Translations under genes and position numbers: made by a program
Notes under the pieces: generated by a model
Seen by the model: only the letters and a program-made list of their open reading frames with translations
What the model was told of the DNA's origin: nothing
Databases searched by the model: none
DNA from: a virus
Length of the DNA stretch: 64,000 nucleotides
IMG/VR virus record: IMGVR_UViG_3300050821_009780
Location: 79,504 to 143,503 of that record
Direction: 5' to 3' (one strand)
In this document: piece by piece, positions 32,557 to 41,590 of the stretch
Numbering within the stretch: the stretch's first letter is position 1
How the letters are laid out: each line of letters begins with the position of its first letter

Positions 32557-32742
32557 TTAGCCTGCCTCGCCGAAGGTGGTCCAGCCGGGGTACTCGGCCG
32601 GGAACACGTCCCCGCACTCCGGGCACTCCTGGTCGGCGACGGGCGGCCCGTCCATCTGCTCGATGTCGATGGAGTCATCGTGCCACTGCCCCTCCAGCGT
32701 GGTATCGCAGGAGGGGCAGTCGATGAGGGCGGTGAAGTTCAC
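32557..32742 (-). CDS. Zinc-ribbon protein (61 aa)
   Basis: ATG 32742. CPSC at residue 9 and CPEC at residue 40 frame a classic acidic zinc ribbon. Three bases separate it from the upstream DUF932-like gene, so it is in that operon. Possibly a transcription or replication accessory factor; unproven. Confidence 0.65.
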   Translation of the reverse strand: MNFTALIDCPSCDTTLEGQWHDDSIDIEQMDGPPVADQECPECGDVFPAEYPGWTTFGEAG

Positions 32743-32745
32743 GGC

Positions 32746-33870
32746 CTAGGCATCTTCGTGCACCAGCTCGCCGTCCACCACCCGGTGCACCTTGCCGAGG
32801 TCGCAGCGGCGGCTGTGGCTGCTGACGATGTGCCCGCCCATGCCCATGAGCCGGTCCACCGCGCGGTAGTCCAGGTCGGGCAGGTTGGCGGTGACGGTGA
32901 CGGCGTTGAGCAGGCTGTAGGCGGTCATCTCGTCGTCTTCGGCCATCTCGCCGATGACCCGGTGCCGGTCGGCGACGGTGATGCCGTTGTCGTCGAACAG
33001 GCCCTCCAGCATGCCGCGCACGTCCCCGGTGACCGGCTGGGCGGTGAGGCCCTGCACGTTGTCGAGCATAGGCTCCAGGCCGGCGAGGACCTCGTCCACG
33101 GTGACGGAAGCCCAGGCGACGGCGTCATCCTCGGTCTGCCCGCGCCGGGAGAAGTTGGGGGAGGCGTTGATGGTGTCGATGCACCCGTTGGTGCACCACC
33201 AGCGGAACAGGTAGCCGCGCACGGAGGTCTGCCTCAGCCCGGTGAGCGAGTTGCGGTAGTCGATGCCGACGCTCCAGGTATCATCCGGGACGGACGTGCC
33301 GGTGATGACGCGCCGCTGGCCGGGGACGATGAGCCGCAGCGCGGTCGCCTCCAGGTTGTGGTGGAACTTGTAGTCAGCCAGCACCTCGCCCTGGCCGTAC
33401 TTCTTCTCGACGCCGGCGATGACGGTGTCGAGCATGCGCAGGTTGGAGAACGGGTTGACGGTGCCCCGGGTGACGGCGGCGACCTTGTCCTGCTGGCACA
33501 GCGCCTTCAGCTCCTTGGCAGCCACGTCCTCGCCGTTGGCCAGCCACCAGTTGATGAACGGGGCGAGCACGTCGGGCGGGGTCTGCGCCTGCAGGCCGCG
33601 CGGCATGTGGCAAACGGCCCCCAGCTCCAGCGCGCCCTGCTTGGTGAACTGGTACTCGTTGCCGCCCGGCAGCCGCAGGTACGCGCCGGTGTAGGCGGTG
33701 TCCGCGACGGTCTTGGCGGCCCACCCCGGCTCGTAGCGGACCTCGGCGTCGCCGGCGGTGAACTCGACCTCGCTCAGCGGCTCGGTGACGGCCAGGCGCT
33801 CCCGCACCTGGTCCAGGGTAAGGAGCTGGCTCCGCATTTCGTCGAGCGATACCGCACTGGCATGGACCAT
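32746..33870 (-). CDS. DUF932-like phage protein (374 aa)
   Basis: ATG 33870 with GGGAGG seven bases upstream is preferred over the longer frame, which would start within the promoter. The region LFRWWCTNGCIDT with SVGIDYRNSLTG fits the DUF932 (phage/plasmid-like) family, whose function is unknown and which is often found near recombination genes. It is the first gene downstream of a strong promoter with operator, so it is likely expressed early and regulated. Confidence 0.7.
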   Translation of the reverse strand: MVHASAVSLDEMRSQLLTLDQVRERLAVTEPLSEVEFTAGDAEVRYEPGWAAKTVADTAYTGAYLRLPGGNEYQFTKQGALELGAVCHMPRGLQAQTPPDVLAPFINWWLANGEDVAAKELKALCQQDKVAAVTRGTVNPFSNLRMLDTVIAGVEKKYGQGEVLADYKFHHNLEATALRLIVPGQRRVITGTSVPDDTWSVGIDYRNSLTGLRQTSVRGYLFRWWCTNGCIDTINASPNFSRRGQTEDDAVAWASVTVDEVLAGLEPMLDNVQGLTAQPVTGDVRGMLEGLFDDNGITVADRHRVIGEMAEDDEMTAYSLLNAVTVTANLPDLDYRAVDRLMGMGGHIVSSHSRRCDLGKVHRVVDGELVHEDA

Positions 33871-33904
33871 GATGGTTCCTCCCGCATCAGAAGTTCTTGG
33901 CTCC

Positions 33905-33933
33905 AGCCTAGTCACTGACTTGGCTCAGGTCAA
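33905..33933 (-). promoter_or_regulatory. Promoter with phage operator (site c)
   Basis: -35 TTGACC (33933-33928), 17-base spacer, -10 TAGGCT (33910-33905). The operator TTGACCTGAGCCAA covers the -35. Drives the DUF932-like gene, zinc ribbons, SbcC half and probably genes beyond. Confidence 0.8.
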
Positions 33934-33958
33934 GGGAAGGAGGCTGCTTCCGACACTA

Positions 33959-35035
33959 CTACGTATCCGAGGAGGATTCTTCCTCCCACGGGGGCGGGTC
34001 GTCCCCCGTCAGGCTGGCGCGCGGCTTCGCAACAGGAAGCACGGGAGACGCAGCCCGGACTGCCTTCTCGATGGCGGCAAACCCCTCCGGGTTAGCGTCC
34101 AGGTAGCCCCGGGCGGCAATCTTGCCGTTGCCGATATTCTGCCCATCCCAGACGTACCAGGCCCCGGACTTCTTCAGAGCCCCGCGCTCCACCCCCAGGT
34201 CGAGCAGCTCGGCGGAGCGGCTGATGCCGACGCCGAACAGGAAGTCGAACTCGGCGGTCTGGAACGGGCGGCCCAGCTTGTTCTTGACCACCTTGACCCG
34301 CACCCGGCTGCCGACGGGCTGGTCGCCGTCCTTGATGGTCGAGATGCGCCGCACGTCGAGCCGGACCGACGCGTAGAACTTCAGTGCCTTGCCGCCCGGC
34401 TGAGTCTCGGAGCTGCCGAAGAACACCCCGACCTTCTCGCGCAGCTGGTTGATGAAGACGAGCGTGGTGCCGGAGTCGTGCGCCTTCCCGGTCAGGATAC
34501 GCAGCGCCTGGCTCATCATGCGCGCCTGCAGCCCGACGTGCGCATCACCGATCTCGCCCTTCAGCTCGGCCTCGGGCACCAGGGCCGCGACCGAGTCGAT
34601 GGTGACCATGGAGAACAGCCCGGACGACACCAGGTTGTCGGCGATCTGCAGGCCCTTCTCGCCGCTGTCCGGCTGCGACAGGTACAGGTCGTCCACGTTC
34701 ACCCCGAGGATGTCGGCCCACTCGGGGTCCAGGGCGTGCTCGGCGTCGATGAGCGCGACCTTCTTGCCCATCCGCTGCGCGTTGCCCATGGCGGTCAGCG
34801 CCAGGGAAGTCTTGCCGGACGACTCAGGACCGTAGATCTCCACGATGCGCCCGGCCGCGAACCCGCCGACCTTCAGCGCCTCATCCAGCGCGATAGACCC
34901 GCTCGGGACCACGTCCACCGGCTCCGGATCAGTGTCATCGCCGAACCGGATGAGCGCGCCCTTGCCGAACTGCTTGTCCATTCCGGCCATGAGGTCGGAC
35001 ATCTTCTGCTCGGGGGTCAGCTCGGCCTTCGCCAT
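33959..35035 (-). CDS. recA: RecA recombinase
   Basis: 358 residues from ATG 35035, equal in length to bacterial RecA. Walker [19 protein letters not shown], Walker [11 protein letters not shown], and loop L2 with [14 protein letters not shown] are present. It carries out homologous pairing and would act with the ssDNA-binding protein and resolvase encoded directly upstream. The C-terminus is acidic, as in host RecA. The longer frame is out because it runs into the resolvase-like gene. Confidence 0.95.
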   Translation of the reverse strand: MAKAELTPEQKMSDLMAGMDKQFGKGALIRFGDDTDPEPVDVVPSGSIALDEALKVGGFAAGRIVEIYGPESSGKTSLALTAMGNAQRMGKKVALIDAEHALDPEWADILGVNVDDLYLSQPDSGEKGLQIADNLVSSGLFSMVTIDSVAALVPEAELKGEIGDAHVGLQARMMSQALRILTGKAHDSGTTLVFINQLREKVGVFFGSSETQPGGKALKFYASVRLDVRRISTIKDGDQPVGSRVRVKVVKNKLGRPFQTAEFDFLFGVGISRSAELLDLGVERGALKKSGAWYVWDGQNIGNGKIAARGYLDANPEGFAAIEKAVRAASPVLPVAKPRASLTGDDPPPWEEESSSDT

Positions 35036-35430
35036 CAGATGGTCTCCCAGCCGTTGTTGTCCCCCAGGAGGCGCAGCCGCCGCAGCTCGGTCAGCAGGCG
35101 GACGAAGTGCTCGCCGGACATGGTGACGTAGCCGGTGCCTGGGTCGGTGGCCTGGAGGCGGGGCGAGAGCCGGCGGCGGTGCCACACGGCCCCGACCGGC
35201 ACCTTGGCGTTATCCGCCTCGGCCACGGCCTCGTCCACCCACTGGGCCAGGGTCTGGCCCTTGCAGTTCTTCGCCTCGATGACGACACCGGGCACCGACG
35301 GCACCTCGATATCTCCCTCGTCCTTGCTCCCGGCCTGGACCTTGCGCCGGGCCGGGAGGCCGCGGAGCGCCAGGTAGGCGACCACCGAGACCTCCCACGA
35401 GGTGCCTTTTTTCTTGGCGGGGTTCGACAT
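35035..35430 (-). CDS. Holliday-junction-resolvase-like PD-(D/E)XK nuclease
   Basis: 131 residues. The nuclease core can be read as an N-terminal [13 protein letters not shown] helix, then KDEGDIEV and VVIEAKNCK, the E...D...ExK pattern of archaeal Hjc-type resolvases and related phage endonucleases. Stop and start of recA share an A, indicating coupling. Likely resolves recombination or replication intermediates before packaging. Confidence 0.72.
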   Translation of the reverse strand: MSNPAKKKGTSWEVSVVAYLALRGLPARRKVQAGSKDEGDIEVPSVPGVVIEAKNCKGQTLAQWVDEAVAEADNAKVPVGAVWHRRRLSPRLQATDPGTGYVTMSGEHFVRLLTELRRLRLLGDNNGWETI

Positions 35431-36638
35431 CAGACCCCGTCGAGCAAGTTGTCGAAGTCGAAGTCCCCGCTAGAAGACGCCGTCTCCGGAGACGGCGTAG
35501 AGGAGGGCGCACTGGCAGGGGCTGAACCCGCAGCACTCTCACTCTCATCCCCGAAAGGGTCGTCAAGAACCTTCCGGGCCTTCTCCGCCTGCTGCGCAGC
35601 CTCCTGCTCCCGCTCGACGCCTGCTACCAGGCCGGCCGCGTCAGAAGGGCGGGCAGTCCGGGGAGTCGCAGGCTTTTTCGTTGAGGCAGAAGCCTTCTTT
35701 GGCGCAGCCTGCGGCGAGTCCGGCAGGAACTCCGCGAAAGGGTCGGCCACCGCAGAGCCCAGCGCCGCCTTCTGCTCGTCGGTCATCGCGTCCAGGACCG
35801 TGCCGGCATCCTGGGTCTCCTCCCCGAGCAGCTCCTCGATGCCGCCGGACAGGTCGGCGGCCTTGGACTGGAACGCCTCGGAGACCTGGCCCTCGTTGCG
35901 CAGCTTGCGCCACTGGCGCATCGCGAACTCGCAGTCCTCCTGCATCCGCTCGCGCGGCACGGCCGAGCCGCAGCCGTCCTTGAGCTGGGCGTCGGTGGCC
36001 CGGTTGCCCGCCGTGCCGAGCAGCTCCTTCAGGTAGCCTGCCGGGGCTTCCTTGTAGCCCGGGTCCATCTTGAACGCGAGCTTGTTCCGCTGCCAGCTCG
36101 GCTCCTCGCACTCCAGGGTGATGTCGTGCCGGCGCAGGTCGCCGATCTCCTGCTGGATGCCCTCGATCTCATCGTAGATGCGGCCGGTGAACTTCCACAT
36201 CTTGATGGAGGCGCTGAACGGCTTGGCGGTGTTGAAGCTGTTCCCGGCCAGGGTGTAGTACACCACGTTGACCGCGAACCGCTGCACCGGGCCGGCGATG
36301 TCCCCGCCTGACTTGACAGACGCGTCGCAGGCGGGGCAGTTCCGCTCGTCGATTCCCTTTTCCCTCAGCGTGTCCTCGTCGCCCAGGCAGATCTCGGTGC
36401 GCAGCAGTTCCAGATCGTAGTCGTCGTACTCGTCGCCGTTCTTCCGCCTCTTCTTTTCCTTCTTCGGGGTGCCGTCGTCGTGAAACTTGGGGTGCTTGAT
36501 GTAGTGAACGAATTCGCGCCACGGTTCTTCGATGACTGTGAAACGTGCCTTCTGGCCTTTTTCCGTAAGCTTGACTGAGGGGAACCCGGCCGTGCCTTCG
36601 CCGGTCTTGTTCTCGGGTGCGACCGCTACTCTGCCCAT
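35430..36638 (-). CDS. Putative ssDNA-binding protein, gp32-like architecture
   Basis: 402 residues from ATG-type start 36638. An OB-like N-terminal half includes CPACDASVKSGGD, a zinc module as in T4 gp32, and aromatic strands (VNVVYYTLAGNSFN, SIKMWKFTGRIYDEI). The C-terminal 120 residues are low-complexity, ending in a strongly acidic GDFDFDNLLDG tip as in ssDNA-binding proteins. It is the first gene of a set with resolvase and RecA. The call rests on architecture and context, not on a decisive motif. Confidence 0.6.
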   Translation of the reverse strand: MGRVAVAPENKTGEGTAGFPSVKLTEKGQKARFTVIEEPWREFVHYIKHPKFHDDGTPKKEKKRRKNGDEYDDYDLELLRTEICLGDEDTLREKGIDERNCPACDASVKSGGDIAGPVQRFAVNVVYYTLAGNSFNTAKPFSASIKMWKFTGRIYDEIEGIQQEIGDLRRHDITLECEEPSWQRNKLAFKMDPGYKEAPAGYLKELLGTAGNRATDAQLKDGCGSAVPRERMQEDCEFAMRQWRKLRNEGQVSEAFQSKAADLSGGIEELLGEETQDAGTVLDAMTDEQKAALGSAVADPFAEFLPDSPQAAPKKASASTKKPATPRTARPSDAAGLVAGVEREQEAAQQAEKARKVLDDPFGDESESAAGSAPASAPSSTPSPETASSSGDFDFDNLLDGV

Positions 36639-36699
36639 GTGCCGTTCTCGCTTCTGCTCGTGCCGTTTCCGATGCGCGCCTGCCCGAGCGCTACGCAGT

Positions 36700-36730
36700 A
36701 GCAGGCCGCATAACTCTTATATACACACCG
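36700..36730 (-). promoter_or_regulatory. Possible promoter upstream of the ssDNA-binding protein gene
   Basis: The 119 bases between genes hold a TATATAAG tract, very AT-rich for this genome, about 85 bases before the start codon. No matching -35 is seen, so it is a weak call. The rest of the gap shows only short inverted repeats. Confidence 0.3.
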
Positions 36731-36757
36731 GGTCTGACATTCTGGAGATCACCAGGA

Positions 36758-36931
36758 CTACGCCACCCGGTTGAACCGCATGGGCCGCTGGCACTTAGCG
36801 CAGAGCATCGTCTTGACATGACCCATCTCGCGGTTCTTCCGGGCACGGATGACGACCCTCGTCCCGTGGCAGCGCGGGCATGCGTACAGCTCCTTAGAGG
36901 CCCCGCGCCCGGCCCGCAGGTGCCGACCCAC
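36758..36931 (-). CDS. Zinc-ribbon mini-protein (57 aa)
   Basis: GTG 36931 with GGAG six bases upstream. CPRC at residue 18 and CAKC at residue 44 form a clean zinc ribbon in a strongly basic protein. It overlaps nothing and follows the upstream gene by one base. Probably nucleic-acid binding. Confidence 0.65.
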   Translation of the reverse strand: MGRHLRAGRGASKELYACPRCHGTRVVIRARKNREMGHVKTMLCAKCQRPMRFNRVA

Positions 36932-36932
36932 C

Positions 36933-37085
36933 TCAGACTCCGGTGAGTACGATCAACGGCAGCGGGCGGCGCAGGCTGGCTACCAGCGCCATACGGGAGT
37001 AGGCGGCGAGCAGCCACGCGATACGGAAGTCATGGCCGTAGTCCTCCCGCAGCTGAAGGGCGCAGGGCACCTGCCAGCGGTCCAT
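36933..37085 (-). CDS. Hypothetical protein (50 aa)
   Basis: ATG 37085, no obvious ribosome binding site. The second half is hydrophobic (IAWLLAAYSRMALVASL) and could be an amphipathic or membrane helix. Included because it fills the space between two likely genes; modest support. Confidence 0.4.
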   Translation of the reverse strand: MDRWQVPCALQLREDYGHDFRIAWLLAAYSRMALVASLRRPLPLIVLTGV

Positions 37086-37101
37086 TTCGGGCCGCAAGGG
37101 G

Positions 37102-37263
37102 TCAGCGGTCGCAGACGAACCGGTAGACGTTCTCTCCAGGCTCTCGCTCGACTCGGTCAACGGGGTACCACCAGTTCTCCAGGGGGTCGGGCAGCTGGCA
37201 CTCGCCGTCGCCGAACTCGTTAACCTGGCGCTCAAGCTCCTCGATTATCTCTGTCGCCTTCAT
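37102..37263 (-). CDS. Hypothetical acidic protein (53 aa)
   Basis: ATG 37263, overlapping the upstream gene end by 32 bases. Acidic with an aromatic ENWWYP segment and two Cys. Nothing recognised. Confidence 0.45.
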   Translation of the reverse strand: MKATEIIEELERQVNEFGDGECQLPDPLENWWYPVDRVEREPGENVYRFVCDR

Positions 37264-37579
37264 GGCCTGGCATCAAGTCCTCTACCTCGATCACGGTCTG
37301 CTGCCTCCAGTCCGTGTCCGGGCGGGGCTGACTCGACGGATCGGCAGACTTCGCCTCGGCGAGCTGCTCCTGCTTCTTGTGCGCGTGGTAGCACTTACCG
37401 TGCGAGAGCTTCACGAGCTGGCCCTTAGCCTGCCTGAGCGGCAGCTCGCCCTTGCCGAAAACGTGTATGTCCAGCCTGCGCTCACTGGTAGCCAGGCTCT
37501 CCACCCGGACGCTGCGCCACTCGTAGCGGTCGGCCAGCTCAGCCCCGCGGATGGGCCGGTGGCATACGAAGCAGATCAC
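37232..37579 (-). CDS. Hypothetical zinc-binding protein (115 aa)
   Basis: GTG 37579 with GGAGGAA upstream. ICFVCHRPIRGAEL near the start and HGKCYHAHK near residue 75 supply Cys/His ligands of a LIM- or HNH-like knuckle. The tail is charged. I recall similar short proteins in actinophage early regions, but the function is not known. Confidence 0.55.
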   Translation of the reverse strand: MICFVCHRPIRGAELADRYEWRSVRVESLATSERRLDIHVFGKGELPLRQAKGQLVKLSHGKCYHAHKKQEQLAEAKSADPSSQPRPDTDWRQQTVIEVEDLMPGHEGDRDNRGA

Positions 37580-37707
37580 AGCTTCCTCCGGTACAGCCAC
37601 AGGCCTGCCACGACGACAAGCCCTGCGGCGATGACAATAACTGAACCCAGCCCGCGCATGGGCGTACGCCCACCCTGCCAGGCCCAATCCCAGTGAAGCG
37701 GGTTCAT
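37576..37707 (-). CDS. Single-span membrane mini-protein (43 aa)
   Basis: ATG 37707 with GGAGAGG upstream, overlapping the previous stop. One helix (SVIVIAAGLVVVAGLWLY) followed by RRKL, so N-out/C-in or a tail-anchored topology is expected. Function unknown. Confidence 0.5.
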   Translation of the reverse strand: MNPLHWDWAWQGGRTPMRGLGSVIVIAAGLVVVAGLWLYRRKL

Positions 37708-38303
37708 AACCTCTCCATGTCGGTCTGCCGCATGAGCGCGGTCAAGCGGCGGCTGAGATCCTGCCGCACACCATCCAGGCCGTAGTAATGCAGCCGGATG
37801 CGCCGCTCTATGTCGGACGCGGTGTCGGCCAGCGCCCGGGCGTCCCGGGCGCGCTTGCGCTGATCGCGGCAGGCCAGGCGCCAGTAGGCGTACCGTTCCT
37901 GCGCACCCTCGTACTCCCGGCGCCCGTAGCGCTTCTCCTTCATGGCCTGGTCGTCCCAGGCATCGTCCGCCTCGGCCTCCAGCCTGCGGGCCTTGGTCTC
38001 GCAGGCTCCCTTGAGGCCGATGGCCATGGACAGCAGCGTCTCGATGTGGCCCAGGTGCCCGCTGGCGGACACCATCGCCTCGTAGACAGCAGTGTGCGGC
38101 GCAGACGACGACGGAACCCGCGCTGCGGCGCGGTACTTCATGGCGGTCTTCAGCCAGCCCTTGCACTCCTCGACCAAGACTGCGGCCGGATCGGGCAGCG
38201 GCTCCTCCGGCTCGTGATGAACTGGATCATAACGAGGATGCCCGCAGTTGCAGAGAACACTGCCGTGGGTGGGGTCCGACGTGAACGGATGCACCTCAGC
38301 CAC
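37704..38303 (-). CDS. Hypothetical coiled-coil protein (199 aa)
   Basis: GTG 38303. Starts with CNCGHPRYDPVHH, a possible metal site, then long charged helices rich in Arg and Ala. No family recognised. Overlaps its upstream neighbour by 8 bases. Confidence 0.55.
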   Translation of the reverse strand: MAEVHPFTSDPTHGSVLCNCGHPRYDPVHHEPEEPLPDPAAVLVEECKGWLKTAMKYRAAARVPSSSAPHTAVYEAMVSASGHLGHIETLLSMAIGLKGACETKARRLEAEADDAWDDQAMKEKRYGRREYEGAQERYAYWRLACRDQRKRARDARALADTASDIERRIRLHYYGLDGVRQDLSRRLTALMRQTDMERL

Positions 38304-38625
38304 CCGGGGCTGCCCGGAACATGATGGCCTTGATGATCTTGTCCTTCTCGTCCCGGTGCGCCTTCATCTCGGCCTTGACCGCGGCGACCTGCTTGTCGTC
38401 CAGCCTGCCATCAACCAGGAACGGCTGGACCTGGAGCAGGGTCAGCCGGGCGTAGGCCTCGGTCTCGTGGTGCACCAGGCCGAACGCCTCGGCGAACCGC
38501 AGCTCGGAAGCCTCGGATGGCGGGATGCCGTTCTCCTGGAGGATGCGCTTGATGTCGTCCTCATCCGCCTCGACGTCGAACTTCCGCTCGCCCCACTTGG
38601 TGTTCCACCCTGCTCGTGCTCGCAT
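38296..38625 (-). CDS. Hypothetical acidic helical protein (109 aa)
   Basis: ATG 38625. Contains EADEDDIKRILQENGIP and a run of charged helices ending KIIKAIMFRAAPGG. Seven bases downstream of the DNA polymerase gene and presumably co-transcribed; may be a replication accessory protein. Confidence 0.5.
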   Translation of the reverse strand: MRARAGWNTKWGERKFDVEADEDDIKRILQENGIPPSEASELRFAEAFGLVHHETEAYARLTLLQVQPFLVDGRLDDKQVAAVKAEMKAHRDEKDKIIKAIMFRAAPGG

Positions 38626-38632
38626 GCTCCTG

Positions 38633-41191
38633 CTACAGCTCCAGCCCGGCACCGAGCGCGGTCAGGTCCACCGACGCCTCATCGTAGCGGACCACGGCCC
38701 CGCCGCAGATCACGGACAGGTCGGCCTGGTCGGCCGGGGCCACCCCGCAGGTGCCAGTCATGATGACCCGCTCGCCGTCCGGGAGCACCAGCACCAGCGT
38801 GTTCGGACCTGTCCTGACGCGGCAGTAGCGGACCAGCTCCGGCACCGCTTCCTGCGGCATGCGCCCGGTCAGCTCCACAATCACCGTACGGGGCACCGGG
38901 TGCCCGTGCTCGCTCTCATACTCCTCGCGAGCGGGCGGCAGCGCATCATGCCCGTGCTCGTTCTCGTACTCCTGTGCCTGCCGGGTCCCAGCGTAATCCG
39001 GTTCCTCCCGCCTGCTCCTTATCTCCGCCAGGGCGGGCAGCACCGGGGCGGGGGCCACATCGTCCTCGTCCTCCTCGGACAGGTCGATGTCGGTTTCCGG
39101 CTTCACGGCCCCGGCGGCGAAGCGGTACCGGCTGTCCGGGCCCTTCTCCAGGGTGCGGACCGACCCCCAGCGCCGCCCGGCGTGCCACTCGGCGAGCATG
39201 GGCGGCCAGCCGGGGACGGGGAAGATGATCGCGGGCTCCAGCACCGCGATCACGTCGTTGAAGTCCACGTCGTTGCGGACGTACCACTCCAGGGCGTCGT
39301 GGATGTTCATGACGAGCCGGACCTTGTCCTTCAGCCCGGCCTTGCGCAGCGCGGCCTCGGAGCGGACCATGGCGATTTTCATGTAGTCGCCGGTGGCGGA
39401 CCCCTGCACCGGGGCGTTGCCGGCGGTGCGCTGCGCATCGCGGCGCTTGCGGCGGTCTGTGCTGTCGATGTCCCAGATGCGGACCTGGCGCCCCCACCAG
39501 GTGGTGACGTACCCGGTGTCGTACGCGGTCTTGATGCACTCCTCGGTGAACGCCTTGATCTTCGGGTAGGCGGCGTGGAAAGCGGCGAACAGGTCGGCCG
39601 CCTCGGCCCGGCTGATGCCGAGCCGGTCGGCGAGGCCATCTTCGGACAGCCCGTAGACCATGGCCAGGCCGAGCGTCTTGCCGACGTCGCGCTGATCGGG
39701 GGTGACCTCCTCGACCGGGACGGCGAACACCAGCGACGCGGTGACCGAGTGCACGTCCACGTTGTGCTCGAAGGCGTAGAACATCTTCTGCTCGTGCGCC
39801 ATGCCGGCGACCGCGCGCAGCTCCGCCTGGGCCAGGTCGTAGCCGAGCTGGTACCAGCCCGGCGGCGCCCCGATCATGTCCCGGAAGTTGAACTTGAACT
39901 CATCACCGTCGCGCAGCGTGTAGAAGTACTTCTTGGGCGACTGCTGGTAGTTCGGATCGTTGCAGGCAAACCGGCCGGCCGGGACGCCGTGCTGCATGAG
40001 CGAGGCGTGCACCCGGCCGTCTTCGGCGTAGCCGTAGGCGTCCTCGAACTTGACCAGGAAGTCGCGGTACAGCTTGGTGAGCTTCTTCCACTTCAGGAAG
40101 CTGGCGACCTCGGGGTAGGTCTTAGACAGTCCCTTGAGCGCGACCTTCGCATCTGTGCCCTGCTGCGGCCCGGTAGTCTTCCCGCCCTTGGTCCAGTGAG
40201 TGCACGGCATGCCGCAGTCCTCGTACAGCAGCTTGCGAAGCTGGACCGGGGAGCCGAAGTTGAACGTGGGCAGCAGCGCCTCGCCTCGCAGCGCCCCGAA
40301 GTCCTCGCGGACCTCCTCCATGTAGCGGTCGGCGAAGTCCTTCGCCTTCCGGCCCCACTCGCGCATGCCGTTGAAGTCGTACCAGATGCCCTCGTCCTCC
40401 ATCTCGCAGACGACGGGCAGCACGGCCATTTCCAGCTTCCAGATGAACCCCTGGCCCTTGGCCTGGCTCTCGGCGAGCATCTGCTGCAGCCGCGGGTAGC
40501 GGAGCCGGTGGTGGGCCAGCGCGTAGACGGTGTCCTCGCAGGTGTAGCGGACCACCTTGGGGTCGCGCGGGTCCAGCACGTTGAACCGGATCTGCTTCCG
40601 CTGCTTGGCGGTGAGCTTGTCCGGGTACAGCTCCGCCAGCTCCAGCTGCTTGTGCCAGAAGCCGCTGGTGTCGCGGGCCTCCTGCTCCTCGGTCAGCTCC
40701 TTGAGGCCGTGGAGACGGCTGCCGGCCAGGGCGTAGGACTCCAGCATGGTGTCGGAGCGGAGCCGGAACTGCTGGTAGTCCAGGTCGGTGCCGAGCTGCT
40801 CGTTGAACCAGCGGCGCAGCACCCGCAGGTCGAACTTGCCGCCGTGGAAGGTCATGAGCGGCTGCCCGGACTCGCTGCGCGCCTGGGTGAACAGCGGGTA
40901 GAGCAGCTCAGCTACGCCGCGCGGGTCGAGATTGGGTCCGACATCGTGCCCGACGGGGACGTACCGGGACCACTTCAGCGAGTTGGTGAAGGAGACCCCG
41001 GCGATGAAGTTCTCCTCCGGGTGCAGCGACGCCTTATCGCGCGAGTCCCCCAGGTATCCGGTCTCGATGTCGCCGCTGCACGCACGCCCATCGGGCTTAG
41101 CGGGGTCGGTGCACTCGACGGTGACCCGGGCGACGTACTCCCTCAGCTCGTCCAGGCTGCCGATGAGATCGTAACTAGGCTGGAAGGCCAC
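38633..41191 (-). CDS. polA: DNA polymerase, family A (Pol I type) with 3'-5' exonuclease
   Basis: 852 residues from GTG 41191. Exonuclease acids are Asp41 and Glu43 (DIETG), Asp121 and Asp220. Polymerase motif A is GYDLAQAELR (450-459, Asp452), motif B is RDVGKTLGLAMVYG (501-514), and motif C is NIHDALE (Asp632). The usual Glu after the motif C Asp is Ala633, and the O-helix Phe/Tyr position is Leu. There is no 5'-nuclease domain. A 170-residue C-terminal extension after about 685 is acidic, then ends in a strand-rich domain. It is the likely phage replicase, perhaps held by the phage clamp. Confidence 0.93.
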   Translation of the reverse strand: MAFQPSYDLIGSLDELREYVARVTVECTDPAKPDGRACSGDIETGYLGDSRDKASLHPEENFIAGVSFTNSLKWSRYVPVGHDVGPNLDPRGVAELLYPLFTQARSESGQPLMTFHGGKFDLRVLRRWFNEQLGTDLDYQQFRLRSDTMLESYALAGSRLHGLKELTEEQEARDTSGFWHKQLELAELYPDKLTAKQRKQIRFNVLDPRDPKVVRYTCEDTVYALAHHRLRYPRLQQMLAESQAKGQGFIWKLEMAVLPVVCEMEDEGIWYDFNGMREWGRKAKDFADRYMEEVREDFGALRGEALLPTFNFGSPVQLRKLLYEDCGMPCTHWTKGGKTTGPQQGTDAKVALKGLSKTYPEVASFLKWKKLTKLYRDFLVKFEDAYGYAEDGRVHASLMQHGVPAGRFACNDPNYQQSPKKYFYTLRDGDEFKFNFRDMIGAPPGWYQLGYDLAQAELRAVAGMAHEQKMFYAFEHNVDVHSVTASLVFAVPVEEVTPDQRDVGKTLGLAMVYGLSEDGLADRLGISRAEAADLFAAFHAAYPKIKAFTEECIKTAYDTGYVTTWWGRQVRIWDIDSTDRRKRRDAQRTAGNAPVQGSATGDYMKIAMVRSEAALRKAGLKDKVRLVMNIHDALEWYVRNDVDFNDVIAVLEPAIIFPVPGWPPMLAEWHAGRRWGSVRTLEKGPDSRYRFAAGAVKPETDIDLSEEDEDDVAPAPVLPALAEIRSRREEPDYAGTRQAQEYENEHGHDALPPAREEYESEHGHPVPRTVIVELTGRMPQEAVPELVRYCRVRTGPNTLVLVLPDGERVIMTGTCGVAPADQADLSVICGGAVVRYDEASVDLTALGAGLEL

Positions 41192-41194
41192 TGC

Positions 41195-41371
41195 TCACGC
41201 ACCTTCCAGGGCCTCGTCTATCTGGCGCTTCAGGTCGGTGAGCGACGGCCCCTCGAACCACGTGTCGCCGCTCTCCGACACGGCGCAGTACAGCTGCCCG
41301 GAAGCGGTCGGCCGCCCGTACCAGAGGGTGTAGCCGTGGTGCCGCTCGACCGGGACGGGCTGGGAGTTCAC
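41195..41371 (-). CDS. Hypothetical protein (58 aa)
   Basis: GTG 41371, next to the stop of the upstream gene and 4 bases before polA. HHGYTLWYGRP and SESGDTWFEGPSLTDLKRQ suggest a small alpha/beta fold. The pattern resembles HicB-like half-folds, but too weakly to call. Probably coupled to polA translation. Confidence 0.55.
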   Translation of the reverse strand: MNSQPVPVERHHGYTLWYGRPTASGQLYCAVSESGDTWFEGPSLTDLKRQIDEALEGA

Positions 41372-41590
41372 CTACGCAGCCCGGTTGTACCGCGACCCGG
41401 CGAGCGCCTGGCGTGCCTCTTCCCTGGTCGGGAAGCGGAACGCTCCCTGGCGGAACGGGGCGAAGTTCCACTCGTGCATGACCCGGGCGAACTCGCCCAG
41501 GAACTCGTCCTCGGTGACATCCGGGGCGGCGAGCACGACCTCCAGCTCCACATCCAGCCCGGCTATCACGTCCAGTTCAGCTGCCGTCAT
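41372..41590 (-). CDS. Hypothetical acidic protein (72 aa)
   Basis: ATG 41590 with GGTGGGAG upstream. Acidic, helical, without Cys; MHEWNFAPFRQGAFRFPT is the only distinctive part. Overlaps the upstream gene by 14 bases. Confidence 0.5.
   Translation of the reverse strand: MTAAELDVIAGLDVELEVVLAAPDVTEDEFLGEFARVMHEWNFAPFRQGAFRFPTREEARQALAGSRYNRAA

Noticed and set aside
36312-36345. Plus-strand TTGACA inside the ssDNA-binding protein gene
   Set aside because: No matching -10 and no downstream plus-strand gene; chance match in coding DNA.
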